Assembly: GCA_018968815.1 (NCBI GenBank) | Contig: JAGWZL010000014.1 | Coordinates: 1 to 44,078, forward strand | Source of the DNA: Verrucomicrobiota bacterium | GTDB lineage: Bacteria > Chlamydiota > Chlamydiia > Chlamydiales > SM23-39 | Direction: 5' to 3' | DNA length: 44,078 nucleotides | In this document: piece after piece, positions 6,460-15,259 of the stretch | How the letters are laid out: each line of letters opens with the position of its first letter | Numbering within the stretch: position 1 is the first letter of the stretch | Program-made: the position numbers and the translations under genes | Notes under the pieces: generated by a model | What the model was told of the DNA's origin: nothing | Database searches by the model: none | What the model saw: only the letters and a program-made list of their open reading frames with translations

Positions 6460-9336
6460 TAGGGCTTTTTCTGGGCGCGAAGCATAGGTAGCGATTTCCT
6501 CGATTTGGGGAACCCCGATTTGCGTGTAGGCAAAGGGGTGCGAAAGTTTTCCTTCGACCAAGATCGCAAGCCGTTTTTTGTTATCCCGAGAGAGAAATGC
6601 TGCAGATGTTTTCAAAAATTCCTCGTAGCTCAAAGCATGGAGTCCTTGCAGTCTCTTTTCCACAAAGTTGAAGTCCCCATCTCTTTCGAAAGCGAGCCGA
6701 TCCCAAAGCTGCGCTTTGCTCTCCAGATTCCGAAAGCGGGTCTTTAAAGAGGCGATGAGCGATGCTTTGATCGTTTCAAAGCGCTCTAGCGAGATGTTTT
6801 CAGCCAAAGCATGGGTGCATTCCTCAAGAAACTGCTCAAAACGAAACAGAAGCTCTTCGGGTTGATGCGAATTCGATTGCACGAGGAAATATTGAAAGAG
6901 GCGCTCCTCAATCTCGAGTCCATCGCTTTGCGCAATGTATCCCGTTTTTTGCTTGGTGCGGAGTTCATTGAAAAAAGCCTCTCGCAAGATGGCGGCCAGC
7001 ACTTCCTGGGCGGACCGTTTGGCATAGCTAAAATCGCCCTGATCGATGAGCAAAAGCGCGGCATTGCCTTGCACGTCGGTGCTCTCTGCAATTTTATAGG
7101 GGCCGCCCGCATCAGGAAGGCGAATGATCTGGGTTTTCGCATGCCTATCCTTCGAAAAAGGCTCCTTGCCCAGCGCATGAATCACATCGAGCCAGGCCGC
7201 TTCCGCCTCTTTCAGAGTCATATTGCCCGCGAACAGCGCTTCCATATAGGTGGTCTCAAACAGCTGCCGGTGAAACTCCAGAAAATCTTCATAGCGGATC
7301 GATTTCAACGCGCTCAAGCGCTCTTTTTTGGTCGATTTTTCTGGGTTGATAATCGAATCGGCGAGCTCCTTGGCTTGGCGCGCTGCAAGCTCCTTTTGCC
7401 CATTGAGGTAGGCCTTTTCGTGTCTTGCAAAATAGATCGCAAATTGCTCGGGAGTCGGCGGATTTTGCGGCATCTGAGCTAAAATCTCTTGCAAAAGCAG
7501 GGACGCTTTTTCACTGTAGCCCGCTACAGTGAGATGAATGGCAGAGCGATCCAAATCAAAACTGGCCGTCAGGCCCGCAGATTGCGCCGCCGCCAGAGTG
7601 GGATGCAGCAGATCGGTCAAGTGGTCAATGTACAGAGACACAAGAACGGCGCTTCGGGCAGACGGGTGGATGGCAGGAGACAGAATGTGGATGTGTGCAA
7701 TGGCGTCGGGGACCCCAAACTCAGGCGAGCGGACATAATAGGCAGCGCCCAAATCGTGGCTTGCAATCAGCACAGGCACAGAAGGGCCGCTCGGTTGCAG
7801 AGCTAAATTTTCTGGAACATAGGGATTGGGATGAGCAAGCCGGATGTCGGGATTCGGCTTGGCTTTAGCCCAAAGATGCATCCACCTTTCGGGAATCGGA
7901 CGGATCGAATATTCGGCGCCTAGCCATTTTTCTCGCCGATCGGGGTGCATGTGCAACAGCTCTGGCGGCGCCATCACCGAAATCATACACTGCTCCGGTG
8001 TCAGATGGCGTGCCACCCGCCCGAGATTTTCAGGGCTATATTCGGTCGCTAAGATCGAGTCTCGCGGATAGGTGCTCAACTCCTCTTCCGCCATGCTATC
8101 GCCTAATTGCATGATGTAATCAAACGGATTTTGACGGGCTTGGTATTGGTAATTGAGCCGCGCCATCACATTTTTTTCATGGAAAAGATAGGCGGGAACC
8201 CCCGTCTCTTGCAGACCTGCAATCGCCTCAAAACAGCGCAGCACGGCCATCTCCATCTGCTCGATGCCCTTCTTCGTCAGCTCCAAAGTGAGCTGGAAAA
8301 ACCGGTGTTCTGGGCCGCCCATCTCATCGATGCGGGTCGACATTGTGTCAATCAGCTCTTCCGCTTTCAGTTTCTCATACAAGCTATGCGGCTGGCCTCG
8401 GCGCAATGCATAGGCAAACAGATCGGCCGATTTTGTCGGATCTTTAGACAGCTCGGGCGGCAGCTCCCAACCGAGCGTCAATGTTTTTTTATTTTTGATC
8501 GGCCGAATGACTGTGATATGCCCAATTTGATCCGCAGAGGCAAGAACCCCATTCGTATCCAGGATGGGAGCTTTGCTTTGCGGCACGCTTGAGAAGATCT
8601 GCACCACGGCCGTTGTCAGCTCCTCCAGAGGCAGCGGCGAATAGACCGCCAAATGCATTTTTTCAGCGCCATACTGCTCTTGATGCCATTGGATCAACGC
8701 GCTTTGAGGGATGTTTCCCAAGGTTTGCGAATTGCCTGTCGAAAAGAGGCGATTCGGATGGTTTTGATTGCCCGTTTCTTTGAAGACCATGTATTCGCGC
8801 CAGCCGTCATGCTCTATGTTTTTTGCAAATTCTTGATCCACATTGTGCATTTCACGGGAAAGAAACGAAGGGTTGAAGAGCGGATCGATAAAGAAATGGG
8901 CAAAACGATCTAAGAGAGGGAGAAAGCCAGCTGTCTGCGCCGAAAACATGTAGACTGTCCGATTGGGAGCTGTGAAAGCGTTTTGCTGGCCTGCGTAGTC
9001 AGCGACAAGAGTCGAAAATTCATTGACGCTCGGATATTTTTGCGTCCCCATGAAGAGCATATGCTCGCAAAAATGGGCCATCCCCGCATATTCGAGCGGA
9101 TCGTTCCACGATCCCACGCCGACGCACAAAGAGGCGGCGGATTGGTCAGCCAAAGGATCGGAAATCACCAGCACTTCGAGCCCATTGGCCAGCTGCAGCT
9201 TTAAGGTCTTTCGCTCTTTCATCTCCGGATTTAATAGGGGCAGATTCGCCCGGTCTTCGACCACTTCATAGGAAAGAGAGGAGGGGGCTATGGCGCTCAT
9301 CAGGATCGTCGTTGCAGAAATTAAGGAGGTAATCAT
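6436..9336 (-). CDS. ptr: insulinase/pitrilysin-family zinc protease (M16)
   Basis: A 966-residue M16 metalloprotease. The inverted zinc motif HxxEH is visible as HFCEH (H88, E91, H92) in GMAHFCEHMLFMG, with the downstream ligand region NVDQEF at about 165–172. Four-domain pitrilysin architecture and length fit protease III/insulin-degrading enzymes, which chew up small peptides inside a closed chamber. Residues 1–22 form a hydrophobic, signal-like N-terminus, suggesting periplasmic export. The start ATG overlaps the plsB stop (ATGA, 9333–9336), so translation is coupled; a GGAAAG lies upstream. Its 3' end is built from an inverted repeat (6408–6459), so the last residues (DHKNF) may derive from an insertion. 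It is the last gene of the yceD–rpmF–plsX–rng–plsB–ptr run, matching the recalled C. trachomatis order. Confidence 0.93.
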   Translation of the reverse strand: MITSLISATTILMSAIAPSSLSYEVVEDRANLPLLNPEMKERKTLKLQLANGLEVLVISDPLADQSAASLCVGVGSWNDPLEYAGMAHFCEHMLFMGTQKYPSVNEFSTLVADYAGQQNAFTAPNRTVYMFSAQTAGFLPLLDRFAHFFIDPLFNPSFLSREMHNVDQEFAKNIEHDGWREYMVFKETGNQNHPNRLFSTGNSQTLGNIPQSALIQWHQEQYGAEKMHLAVYSPLPLEELTTAVVQIFSSVPQSKAPILDTNGVLASADQIGHITVIRPIKNKKTLTLGWELPPELSKDPTKSADLFAYALRRGQPHSLYEKLKAEELIDTMSTRIDEMGGPEHRFFQLTLELTKKGIEQMEMAVLRCFEAIAGLQETGVPAYLFHEKNVMARLNYQYQARQNPFDYIMQLGDSMAEEELSTYPRDSILATEYSPENLGRVARHLTPEQCMISVMAPPELLHMHPDRREKWLGAEYSIRPIPERWMHLWAKAKPNPDIRLAHPNPYVPENLALQPSGPSVPVLIASHDLGAAYYVRSPEFGVPDAIAHIHILSPAIHPSARSAVLVSLYIDHLTDLLHPTLAAAQSAGLTASFDLDRSAIHLTVAGYSEKASLLLQEILAQMPQNPPTPEQFAIYFARHEKAYLNGQKELAARQAKELADSIINPEKSTKKERLSALKSIRYEDFLEFHRQLFETTYMEALFAGNMTLKEAEAAWLDVIHALGKEPFSKDRHAKTQIIRLPDAGGPYKIAESTDVQGNAALLLIDQGDFSYAKRSAQEVLAAILREAFFNELRTKQKTGYIAQSDGLEIEERLFQYFLVQSNSHQPEELLFRFEQFLEECTHALAENISLERFETIKASLIASLKTRFRNLESKAQLWDRLAFERDGDFNFVEKRLQGLHALSYEEFLKTSAAFLSRDNKKRLAILVEGKLSHPFAYTQIGVPQIEEIATYASRPEKALVPDHKNF

Positions 9337-10283
9337 TTTATCTTTCCATAGGTTTTATTGACAATCTTCCAAATAGCATCTGCCCGATTTTGTCTTCTCG
9401 CTGTTTTTTCTTTCTCCTCCGAGCCTGGAAAATGCTCCATATCAAACTCGGGAGAAAAGGCGATGTGGATCGGACATTTTGTGGCGCGCCTGACCTCCCC
9501 CAGCTCCTTTTGGATCGTTTCAGGAGGAGGGAGTAGATCGTAGGTCGCCAGAGTGAATGGGTAGAAGTGGGTCGCTGTTTTGGCTTTGCGCGCCATGAGG
9601 TAAAACATCTCAATGCTCGCAGGGTCGAATGGAGCCACCTCCACCTCTCCAGAGGCGCCTCGCCGATCGCGCCCGCCGCTCGGAGCCACATAGATGATCT
9701 TCCCCCCCTCTTGCAAGAGACGGCTCATCAGCTCCATCGTGTTTTTGTTGTGGAGCTGCTTTTGCATCTTCAGTTCAGGCGGATGGTCGATGTAGCGCTT
9801 CGAGTAGATGCAAAGGAGGTCGCATCCCATGCTAAACGGAATCGCCAGCGGATCGGTCACCACTCGCTCGCCCGCGACGTAGATGATTTTTTCCCCAATG
9901 TGGGGGAAATCTTTTTCCAACAAAATGGCGATCGCCTGCGGGTCGGTCTCCGTCTGGTGGTTGGCCAGCAGCACCACATTTTCTTTTTTGTGCAGCTGCG
10001 CATCGATCTTTTTGAGCACATCGATCCCCACAATGCTCGAATGCTCGATCTCGACAAGAGGGCGGATAAAATCGAGTCCAAACTGATAATAGTCAAAGGG
10101 TTTGCGCACCTTCCGGTGATAGGGCTCAAAGGTGAACGGGTGTTTTTCTAATGCGCGCAACCGTTCGACGAACACGTTTAAGATCTGATCATCTCCCGTG
10201 ACTTTGCGATAGCCTTGGGCGAAGTCGAGCAGGAGTTTTTGGAATTTGGGATCGAAGCTTTCAAGTCTCAATTTTTTGTCCAT
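9333..10283 (-). CDS. plsB: glycerol-3-phosphate acyltransferase
   Basis: A 316-residue soluble-type glycerol-3-phosphate 1-acyltransferase, which makes lysophosphatidic acid, the first step of phospholipid synthesis. The acyltransferase motif H-x4-D appears as NHQTETD (H109, D114); later blocks include IYVAGERVVTDP and IIYVAPSGGRDR. The short form resembles plant plastid and chlamydial enzymes rather than the 800-residue E. coli PlsB. It overlaps rng by 23 bases and ptr by 3. The presence of plsX in the same run fits a shared phospholipid role. Confidence 0.92.
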   Translation of the reverse strand: MDKKLRLESFDPKFQKLLLDFAQGYRKVTGDDQILNVFVERLRALEKHPFTFEPYHRKVRKPFDYYQFGLDFIRPLVEIEHSSIVGIDVLKKIDAQLHKKENVVLLANHQTETDPQAIAILLEKDFPHIGEKIIYVAGERVVTDPLAIPFSMGCDLLCIYSKRYIDHPPELKMQKQLHNKNTMELMSRLLQEGGKIIYVAPSGGRDRRGASGEVEVAPFDPASIEMFYLMARKAKTATHFYPFTLATYDLLPPPETIQKELGEVRRATKCPIHIAFSPEFDMEHFPGSEEKEKTARRQNRADAIWKIVNKTYGKIK

Positions 10284-11802
10284 TGGTCGTCGAGTAAAAC
10301 ATGAACTCGTTTAAGTGCAAGTTGTCGTTGACTGCAAATTCGATATGGGCGTTGGATTTGCCAGCGAATTTCACATAGTAATCTTTATCGCTCTGGTCGA
10401 GGAATTTATTCAATTCGGGATGAACGATCAATTTGAGAGCGTATTGGTCGTGGCAAAGGATCAATTTTTTCAAGGACCTCTCAATTTCGACCGCGACGCT
10501 TTCATGGGTTTTGACAAGGCCGCTTCCTGCGCAGTAGGGGCAGGCTGTGTAGATGGTTTGAGAGAGCGATTCGCGATTTCTTTGGCGCGTCATTTCGACA
10601 AGGCCGAATTCGCTCATGCCGAGGATGGTGCATTTTGCGGGATCTTCTTTCATGCATTCTTTCAGTCTTTCGAGAACGCGCCTTTGATTTTTGCGCGAGC
10701 GCATATCGATGAAGTCGCAGATGATGAGGCCGCCGATATTGCGGATCCGGAGCTGTCTCGCGATCTCTTCGGCGGCTTCTAAATTGATCCGCACGAGCGT
10801 CTCTTCGACATCTGAGCCTGAAGCGTTGAGGGAGCTTCTTCCTGAGTTGACGTCGATGGTGTGCATGGCTTCTGTCCGGTCGAAGAAGAGATAACCGCCT
10901 GAGCCGAGCCAGATTTTGCGTTTCACGGCCCGGTCGATTTCTCTCTCTACATTGAATCGTTCAAACATCGGCACTTTATCGCGGTAAAACTCGATTTTGA
11001 GGGGATGTTCGCTCATATATTTTTGGTACAGATGTTTGCATCGCAAGTAGGTGGTGTGATCGTCGATGAGCAGCCGATCGATTTTTTTATCGACGCAGAG
11101 TGTGACGACCCGTTTAATGAGATCGGATTCTTCAAATAAGAGGGCCGGCCGGCTGGACTTGTGGAATTTTTCGACGATCATTTGCCAGTTATTGAGGAGT
11201 TCGTGAGCCTCTTCGACGAGCTGTTCTGTCGTCGCTTGGCCGCTCGCGGTGCGGCAGATGAGTCCCATGTCTTGGGGCATTTCGAAGGAGCGGATGATTT
11301 TCTTGAGCCGGTCGCGCAATGCTTTGTCTTCGATTTTGCGCGAGACGCCTCGATGGGGGTTGTTGGGCAGCAAGACGAGGTATCTGCCGGCAATGGAGAT
11401 ATTGGAGGTGAGGCGCGCGCCTTTGGTGCCGATCGCCTCTTTGACGACCTGAACGAGGACCGGCTGATCGATTTTCAAAAGCTGCGCAATGTCTTTGGCT
11501 TTGGGAGTTGATTCCATTTTGGAGATGTCGTAATCGAGATCGAAATCCATATCGAACATCTCTTCGAACTTTTTGGTGTTCTCCAAGATGTCGCTGATGT
11601 GGATGAAGCCGTTTTCGCCTTCATGAATGTCGATGAAAGCCGATTGGATGTTTTGCAAGATATTGGAGACTCTGCCGCGGTAGATATTCCCGGTCAGCTG
11701 GCGCGATTTTTTTCGATCTACGATCAGATCGTGCAGTTGCCCATGTTTTAAGTAGGCATAACGGGTCTCTTTCGATTCGACATTGAGCAAAATTTCATGC
11801 AT
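10261..11802 (-). CDS. rng: ribonuclease G/E family endonuclease
   Basis: A 513-residue RNase G-type endoribonuclease acting in rRNA maturation and mRNA decay. It opens with the family N-terminus HEILLNVESKETRYAYL and an S1 domain (GNIYRGRVSNILQNIQSAFIDI). The catalytic region is FDRTEAMHTIDVNSGR with the second aspartate in IICDFIDM, and the zinc-link CPYC comes near the end. It lacks the long C-terminal scaffold of RNase E. The start is placed at ATG 11802, where family similarity begins and 22 bases after the plsX stop; an in-frame ATG at 11838 adds 12 residues and would overlap plsX by 14 bases. Neither start has a clear ribosome binding site. Confidence 0.93.
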   Translation of the reverse strand: MHEILLNVESKETRYAYLKHGQLHDLIVDRKKSRQLTGNIYRGRVSNILQNIQSAFIDIHEGENGFIHISDILENTKKFEEMFDMDFDLDYDISKMESTPKAKDIAQLLKIDQPVLVQVVKEAIGTKGARLTSNISIAGRYLVLLPNNPHRGVSRKIEDKALRDRLKKIIRSFEMPQDMGLICRTASGQATTEQLVEEAHELLNNWQMIVEKFHKSSRPALLFEESDLIKRVVTLCVDKKIDRLLIDDHTTYLRCKHLYQKYMSEHPLKIEFYRDKVPMFERFNVEREIDRAVKRKIWLGSGGYLFFDRTEAMHTIDVNSGRSSLNASGSDVEETLVRINLEAAEEIARQLRIRNIGGLIICDFIDMRSRKNQRRVLERLKECMKEDPAKCTILGMSEFGLVEMTRQRNRESLSQTIYTACPYCAGSGLVKTHESVAVEIERSLKKLILCHDQYALKLIVHPELNKFLDQSDKDYYVKFAGKSNAHIEFAVNDNLHLNEFMFYSTTNGQKIET

Positions 11803-11824
11803 TGGGGGGACCTGACTTTTTGTC

Positions 11825-12751
11825 TTATAGTAATTCATTCATTAATTTTTGTACGAATTCCTCTTTTGCCAGCTCGATGGCTCCGAGAACGGCATTGGTA
11901 AATCCTTTGGGAGTTGAATAGCCATGGCATTTGATCACAATGCCTCGAATGCCTGCCAAAATGGCTCCTGGATATTCGGCATAATGGAGCGATTGAAATT
12001 TTTGCACTTGGGCCAGATCGGCGTGGATTTTGTCCAAAATCAGACTCGCAATCCCTTCGGCCGTTTTTAAAAAGACGTTGCCGGTAAAGCCGTCGGTGAT
12101 CAACACGTCGACATCGCCGTCGAAGACGGTTTTGCCTTCGATGTTGCCAGCGAAATGGATGCCCTGTTTTTTTTGCAGCGCATGATAGGCGAGTCTGAGC
12201 TCAGAAGTGCCTTTCAGCGGCTCGGATCCGATGTTCAACAGTCCAACCGTCGGGTGGGCAATGCCGCGCGTCTTTTGGAACGCCGATCCGATGGAGGCGA
12301 ATTGGACCAAGTGATTGGCTTTCGCTTCCACACCTGCGCCCACATCGAGAACTGCGACCGGATTTTTTTTGGTTGGCATCAGTGTCAACAGACAGGGGCG
12401 CAAAATCCCCGGCAAAGAGCGGACGATCATTTTGGCAGCTGAGACGAGCGCGCCGGTATTGCCTGCAGAGACGAAGGCATCGATTTGCCCCTCTTTGAGC
12501 AGGCGCATGCCAGTGGGGATGGAGGCCTGTTTTTTTTTCCTCAGCGCCTTCAGCGGATGTTCGTCCATTTCGATCACTTCACGCACAGAAACAAAGGCAA
12601 AAGGGTGGGCCTGGCTGGCCAATTCTGGGGTGCCGATGAGAACAAGGGTCACCTGCGAGGGAAGGTGGATTCCCTTGAGAGCTTCGAGCAAGGTTTGGGG
12701 AGCGTTGTCGTTCCCCATGAGATCGACACCGATTTTAAGCGCTCGCGACAA
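11825..12751 (-). CDS. plsX: phosphate acyltransferase PlsX
   Basis: PlsX converts acyl-ACP to acyl-phosphate for phospholipid synthesis. The family start LKIGVDLMGNDNAP is clear, and later blocks include FVSAGNTGAL, VLDVGAGVEAKANHLVQFA and DGFTGNVFLKTAEG. The frame stays open upstream to 12883, but that part is simply rpmF read in another frame. The best start is TTG 12751, giving 308 residues and a 17-base overlap with rpmF. No ATG or GTG lies between 12751 and the conserved LMGND methionine. The rpmF–plsX order is conserved in many bacteria. Confidence 0.9.
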   Translation of the reverse strand: MSRALKIGVDLMGNDNAPQTLLEALKGIHLPSQVTLVLIGTPELASQAHPFAFVSVREVIEMDEHPLKALRKKKQASIPTGMRLLKEGQIDAFVSAGNTGALVSAAKMIVRSLPGILRPCLLTLMPTKKNPVAVLDVGAGVEAKANHLVQFASIGSAFQKTRGIAHPTVGLLNIGSEPLKGTSELRLAYHALQKKQGIHFAGNIEGKTVFDGDVDVLITDGFTGNVFLKTAEGIASLILDKIHADLAQVQKFQSLHYAEYPGAILAGIRGIVIKCHGYSTPKGFTNAVLGAIELAKEEFVQKLMNELL

Positions 12752-12911
12752 AGGCTTGGCCTTTGTACTGGCCGCAAGAGGGGCAAATCCGGTGAGGGAG
12801 TCTTGCTTTTCCGCAGTTGGGACAGTTTGAGAAGTTTTTCGGTTTTTTTGCATGGTGCGATCGGCGTGAGTTTTTTTTCGCATTCGATGTGCGGTTACGG
12901 GGTACAGCCAT
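12735..12911 (-). CDS. rpmF: 50S ribosomal protein L32
   Basis: A 58-residue protein encoded on the minus strand. It starts MAVPRNRTSNAKKNSRRSHH, typical of L32, and carries two zinc-type pairs, CPNC and CPSC (NCPNCGKARLPHRICPSCG). ATG 12911 is preceded by AGGAGA. It sits between yceD and plsX, the standard order. It overlaps plsX by 17 bases. Confidence 0.96.
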   Translation of the reverse strand: MAVPRNRTSNAKKNSRRSHHAKKPKNFSNCPNCGKARLPHRICPSCGQYKGQAFVASA

Positions 12912-12923
12912 TGTTTGATTCTC

Positions 12924-13370
12924 CTAATTTAAATCTTTAAAGGGAAAATGGGTCCGATCTTTTTCGGTTTTCAGGAAAGGAGAGAGCCCCTCTCTTCCTG
13001 TGCATTTTCCGCCGTTGCATTCAACGGTTCTGGGGAGTTCGATGAGGAGAGCTTCGCGCAGTGTTTCGCTGAAGTCGAAAATTGCGCCTTTGATCTCCGA
13101 GATCGGCTCCGTATGGGTTAAGTTGTCTACTTTTAAAGGGATGTCGATCATCTCATTGCAAACGGCGCAAGGCATCCGCACCGAAGTGGATGCTTTCAGA
13201 TGAAGGATTAAATATTCATCTGTTAAATAGGTTTCGCCTTTTGCCGTGACTTTGCTTGGGAATTTGAGTTCAGGTTCATCGAGCCCCAGAAATTCTGGGG
13301 TGATTTGCAAATCAATTTTTTGAACCTGACCGCCTTTCAAGCGATCGATCAAGATTTTAAAAGCCGACAT
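12924..13370 (-). CDS. yceD: YceD/DUF177 family protein
   Basis: A 148-residue DUF177 protein with the family's central cysteine pair in RMPCAVCNEMIDIPL and a further CNGGKC near the C-terminus. YceD relatives are encoded next to rpmF and have been linked to 23S rRNA and ribosome biogenesis; exact function is unsettled. The gap to rpmF is 12 bases, so they are almost certainly co-transcribed. It appears to be the first gene of this minus-strand run; 13371–13404, before the lpxB stop, is short and featureless. Confidence 0.85.
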   Translation of the reverse strand: MSAFKILIDRLKGGQVQKIDLQITPEFLGLDEPELKFPSKVTAKGETYLTDEYLILHLKASTSVRMPCAVCNEMIDIPLKVDNLTHTEPISEIKGAIFDFSETLREALLIELPRTVECNGGKCTGREGLSPFLKTEKDRTHFPFKDLN

Positions 13371-13404
13371 AATATGTATTTCCAGAGTTTAAGCGATTTC
13401 GGTC

Positions 13405-14499
13405 TTAAAAATCTACACAAGAGACGATGGCGCGCGCAGCTTCCTCGGCGGCCCTTCCGCTCCCTAAAATTTTTTGTACTTTTTGACACCCTTTGAGGCA
13501 GTGTTCTCGCATCTCCGCATTGCGGAGCAGTCGATCTGCCCAAAAAAAGAGTTTGGCTTCTGTCAGGTTGGGGCCGAACAGTTCTGGGAACACGGCATCC
13601 TCTGCGATGATGTTGGGGAGGGCGTAGAAGGGGAGATCGATGCGAAAGATTTTTTGGGCTAAAAGCAGATCGAGGGTTTTGATGGCGAAGCAGACGACTG
13701 TTGGGACGGCATGCAGGGCCAGTTCGAGTGTGACGGTGCCCGATGTGGCCAAAGCCAGATGGCATGAGCGCATGAGCTCGTAGCGATTTTCTGAGGGGAC
13801 GATCAAGGCGTCTTCCGCTTGAATGGGAAATCCTGTTTGGGAGATGGCGATTTGCAGCTCTGGATCCGCCTCTTTCAGTTTCCTTGCGATTTTGAGCTGC
13901 AGGGGCAAATTCCGTTCGATCTCCGTCTTGCGGCTCCCCGGAAAGAGGCCTAAGATTTTGCCAGAGAATTGGCCGGCCGGTTTAAATTGGGCGATGGGTA
14001 GAGCTAAGGGGTGGCCCACATACTGCACGTTCAAGGTAGTGCCTGTAAAACAACTCTTTTCAAAAGGGAACAAAGTGAGGAGTAGATCGAGGTTTTGGGC
14101 CATGAGGGGGATCCGTTTTTTGCCCCAGGCCCAAACGGTTGGGCAGATGAAGTGGATTAACTTTCCGGTGTAGCCTTTCTTGCGCAAACTGCGCTCGAGT
14201 CTCAAGTGCAATCCTGGATAGTCGATACACACAACGGCTTTGGGGTTGAGCTGGAGGATTTTGCGGCGGATCGCATAGAACATCCAAATCAACTTAGGCA
14301 GGGCGGGCAAAAGATCGAGGAAACCCATGACTTTGAGCGATTCCATTTGGAAAAACGTTTGGATGGGCCATTTTCTCATGTGGGGACCGGCTACAGCGCC
14401 GATTTTGAGATGGGGGCGCAATTGAAGCAGTTCCTCGACGAGTTTGGCGCCGTTTACGTCGCCGCTCATTTCGCCGGTGGCAATGAATAAGTCGATCAT
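13405..14499 (-). CDS. lpxB: lipid-A-disaccharide synthase
   Basis: A 364-residue GT19 glycosyltransferase joining UDP-diacylglucosamine and lipid X to form the lipid A disaccharide at the inner membrane. The N-terminal GEMSGDVNGAKL (residues 8–19) is the family hallmark (GExSGD). GLFPGSRKTEIERNLP and the ALATSGTVTLELAL nucleotide-sugar block follow. Length is that of ordinary bacterial LpxB. The gap to the upstream hydrolase is 4 bases. It indicates a lipid A/LOS outer membrane. Confidence 0.95.
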   Translation of the reverse strand: MIDLFIATGEMSGDVNGAKLVEELLQLRPHLKIGAVAGPHMRKWPIQTFFQMESLKVMGFLDLLPALPKLIWMFYAIRRKILQLNPKAVVCIDYPGLHLRLERSLRKKGYTGKLIHFICPTVWAWGKKRIPLMAQNLDLLLTLFPFEKSCFTGTTLNVQYVGHPLALPIAQFKPAGQFSGKILGLFPGSRKTEIERNLPLQLKIARKLKEADPELQIAISQTGFPIQAEDALIVPSENRYELMRSCHLALATSGTVTLELALHAVPTVVCFAIKTLDLLLAQKIFRIDLPFYALPNIIAEDAVFPELFGPNLTEAKLFFWADRLLRNAEMREHCLKGCQKVQKILGSGRAAEEAARAIVSCVDF

Positions 14500-14503
14500 G
14501 GCG

Positions 14504-15259
14504 CTATAGCTTTATGTGTTCCAGGAGCCAGGAGGCGCCTGCCTTAAAGATTTCGGGCGGGGTGCCGTGGCCCATTTGGCCGACAGAGGGGTAGATCTGT
14601 AATTCGACATGCGCGGTTCTTGTTTTTTTCTTGGCGACGATGGCCATGGCAAAGTCGAAGCATGCTTGAGTGTCTACCCGCGTATCTTCGTTGCCGATGA
14701 ACAGTTTTGTGTGCCGGTCTCCCAAGGGGGCCGCTAAATGGATGAGATCCAGCCCATTGACGATGGGGTTGTCTTGCATCTGGCGGAATTCTTGGGCGAT
14801 GCGCAGCTGTGTCAGCGGGGCAAAACCGACCCAATGCCGAATGCGCGCATCGCGCGCCGTGACGTGCGCGGCCACAAATGCGCCGCGAGAAAGTCCCGCT
14901 GCCGCCATTTTGTGAGGATGGGCAAATTTTTCTTTCACGGCAAAGTCGATTGCCTGTTGGACTTGGTCTAAAAATTCGCCCAAGCGATCCTGCCCTTTGC
15001 GCATGTCGTCGGCCCAGATTTTCAGCGCATCTTTGGCGGGCAAATCATTTTCGTGTCCGGGCAGCGTCATGGAAAAAATCCGGATCATTTCTCCTTGCAG
15101 GAACTGGACGGGTTGATTGAACGGGTCTAAGCAGAGGCTGTCTGGCCCGGATAGAGCGAAGTAGAAAATCGAGGGAAGGGGGCCGTGATCGAGGGCGGGT
15201 CCTGTGTGATACAGAACGACATCGGGGGCGACTGTGAGCGCGTTACACAGGTTCTTCAT
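14504..15259 (-). CDS. alpha/beta-hydrolase family protein
   Basis: A 251-residue alpha/beta-hydrolase with nucleophile elbow GLSRGA (G-x-S-x-G), a downstream acidic residue in FIGNEDTRVD and a terminal histidine in GQMGHGTPPE, in the order Ser–Asp–His. It resembles dienelactone-hydrolase or prolyl-oligopeptidase-like esterases; the substrate is unknown. The start is set at ATG 15259 because AGGAG lies eight bases upstream; the open frame continues to 15328 inside pcnB without a better start. It overlaps pcnB by 17 bases and ends 4 bases before lpxB. As I recall, pcnB and lpxB are adjacent in C. trachomatis, so this gene may be inserted between them here. Confidence 0.78.
   Translation of the reverse strand: MKNLCNALTVAPDVVLYHTGPALDHGPLPSIFYFALSGPDSLCLDPFNQPVQFLQGEMIRIFSMTLPGHENDLPAKDALKIWADDMRKGQDRLGEFLDQVQQAIDFAVKEKFAHPHKMAAAGLSRGAFVAAHVTARDARIRHWVGFAPLTQLRIAQEFRQMQDNPIVNGLDLIHLAAPLGDRHTKLFIGNEDTRVDTQACFDFAMAIVAKKKTRTAHVELQIYPSVGQMGHGTPPEIFKAGASWLLEHIKL

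Noticed and set aside
6811..8592. Long open frames antisense to ptr (up to 223 codons)
   Set aside because: Typical antisense openness of GC-rich coding sequence; ptr is a convincing M16 protease across the whole stretch.
12752..12883. N-terminal extension of plsX up to 12883
   Set aside because: This stretch is rpmF in another frame; the family start lies at the LKIGVDLMGND region.
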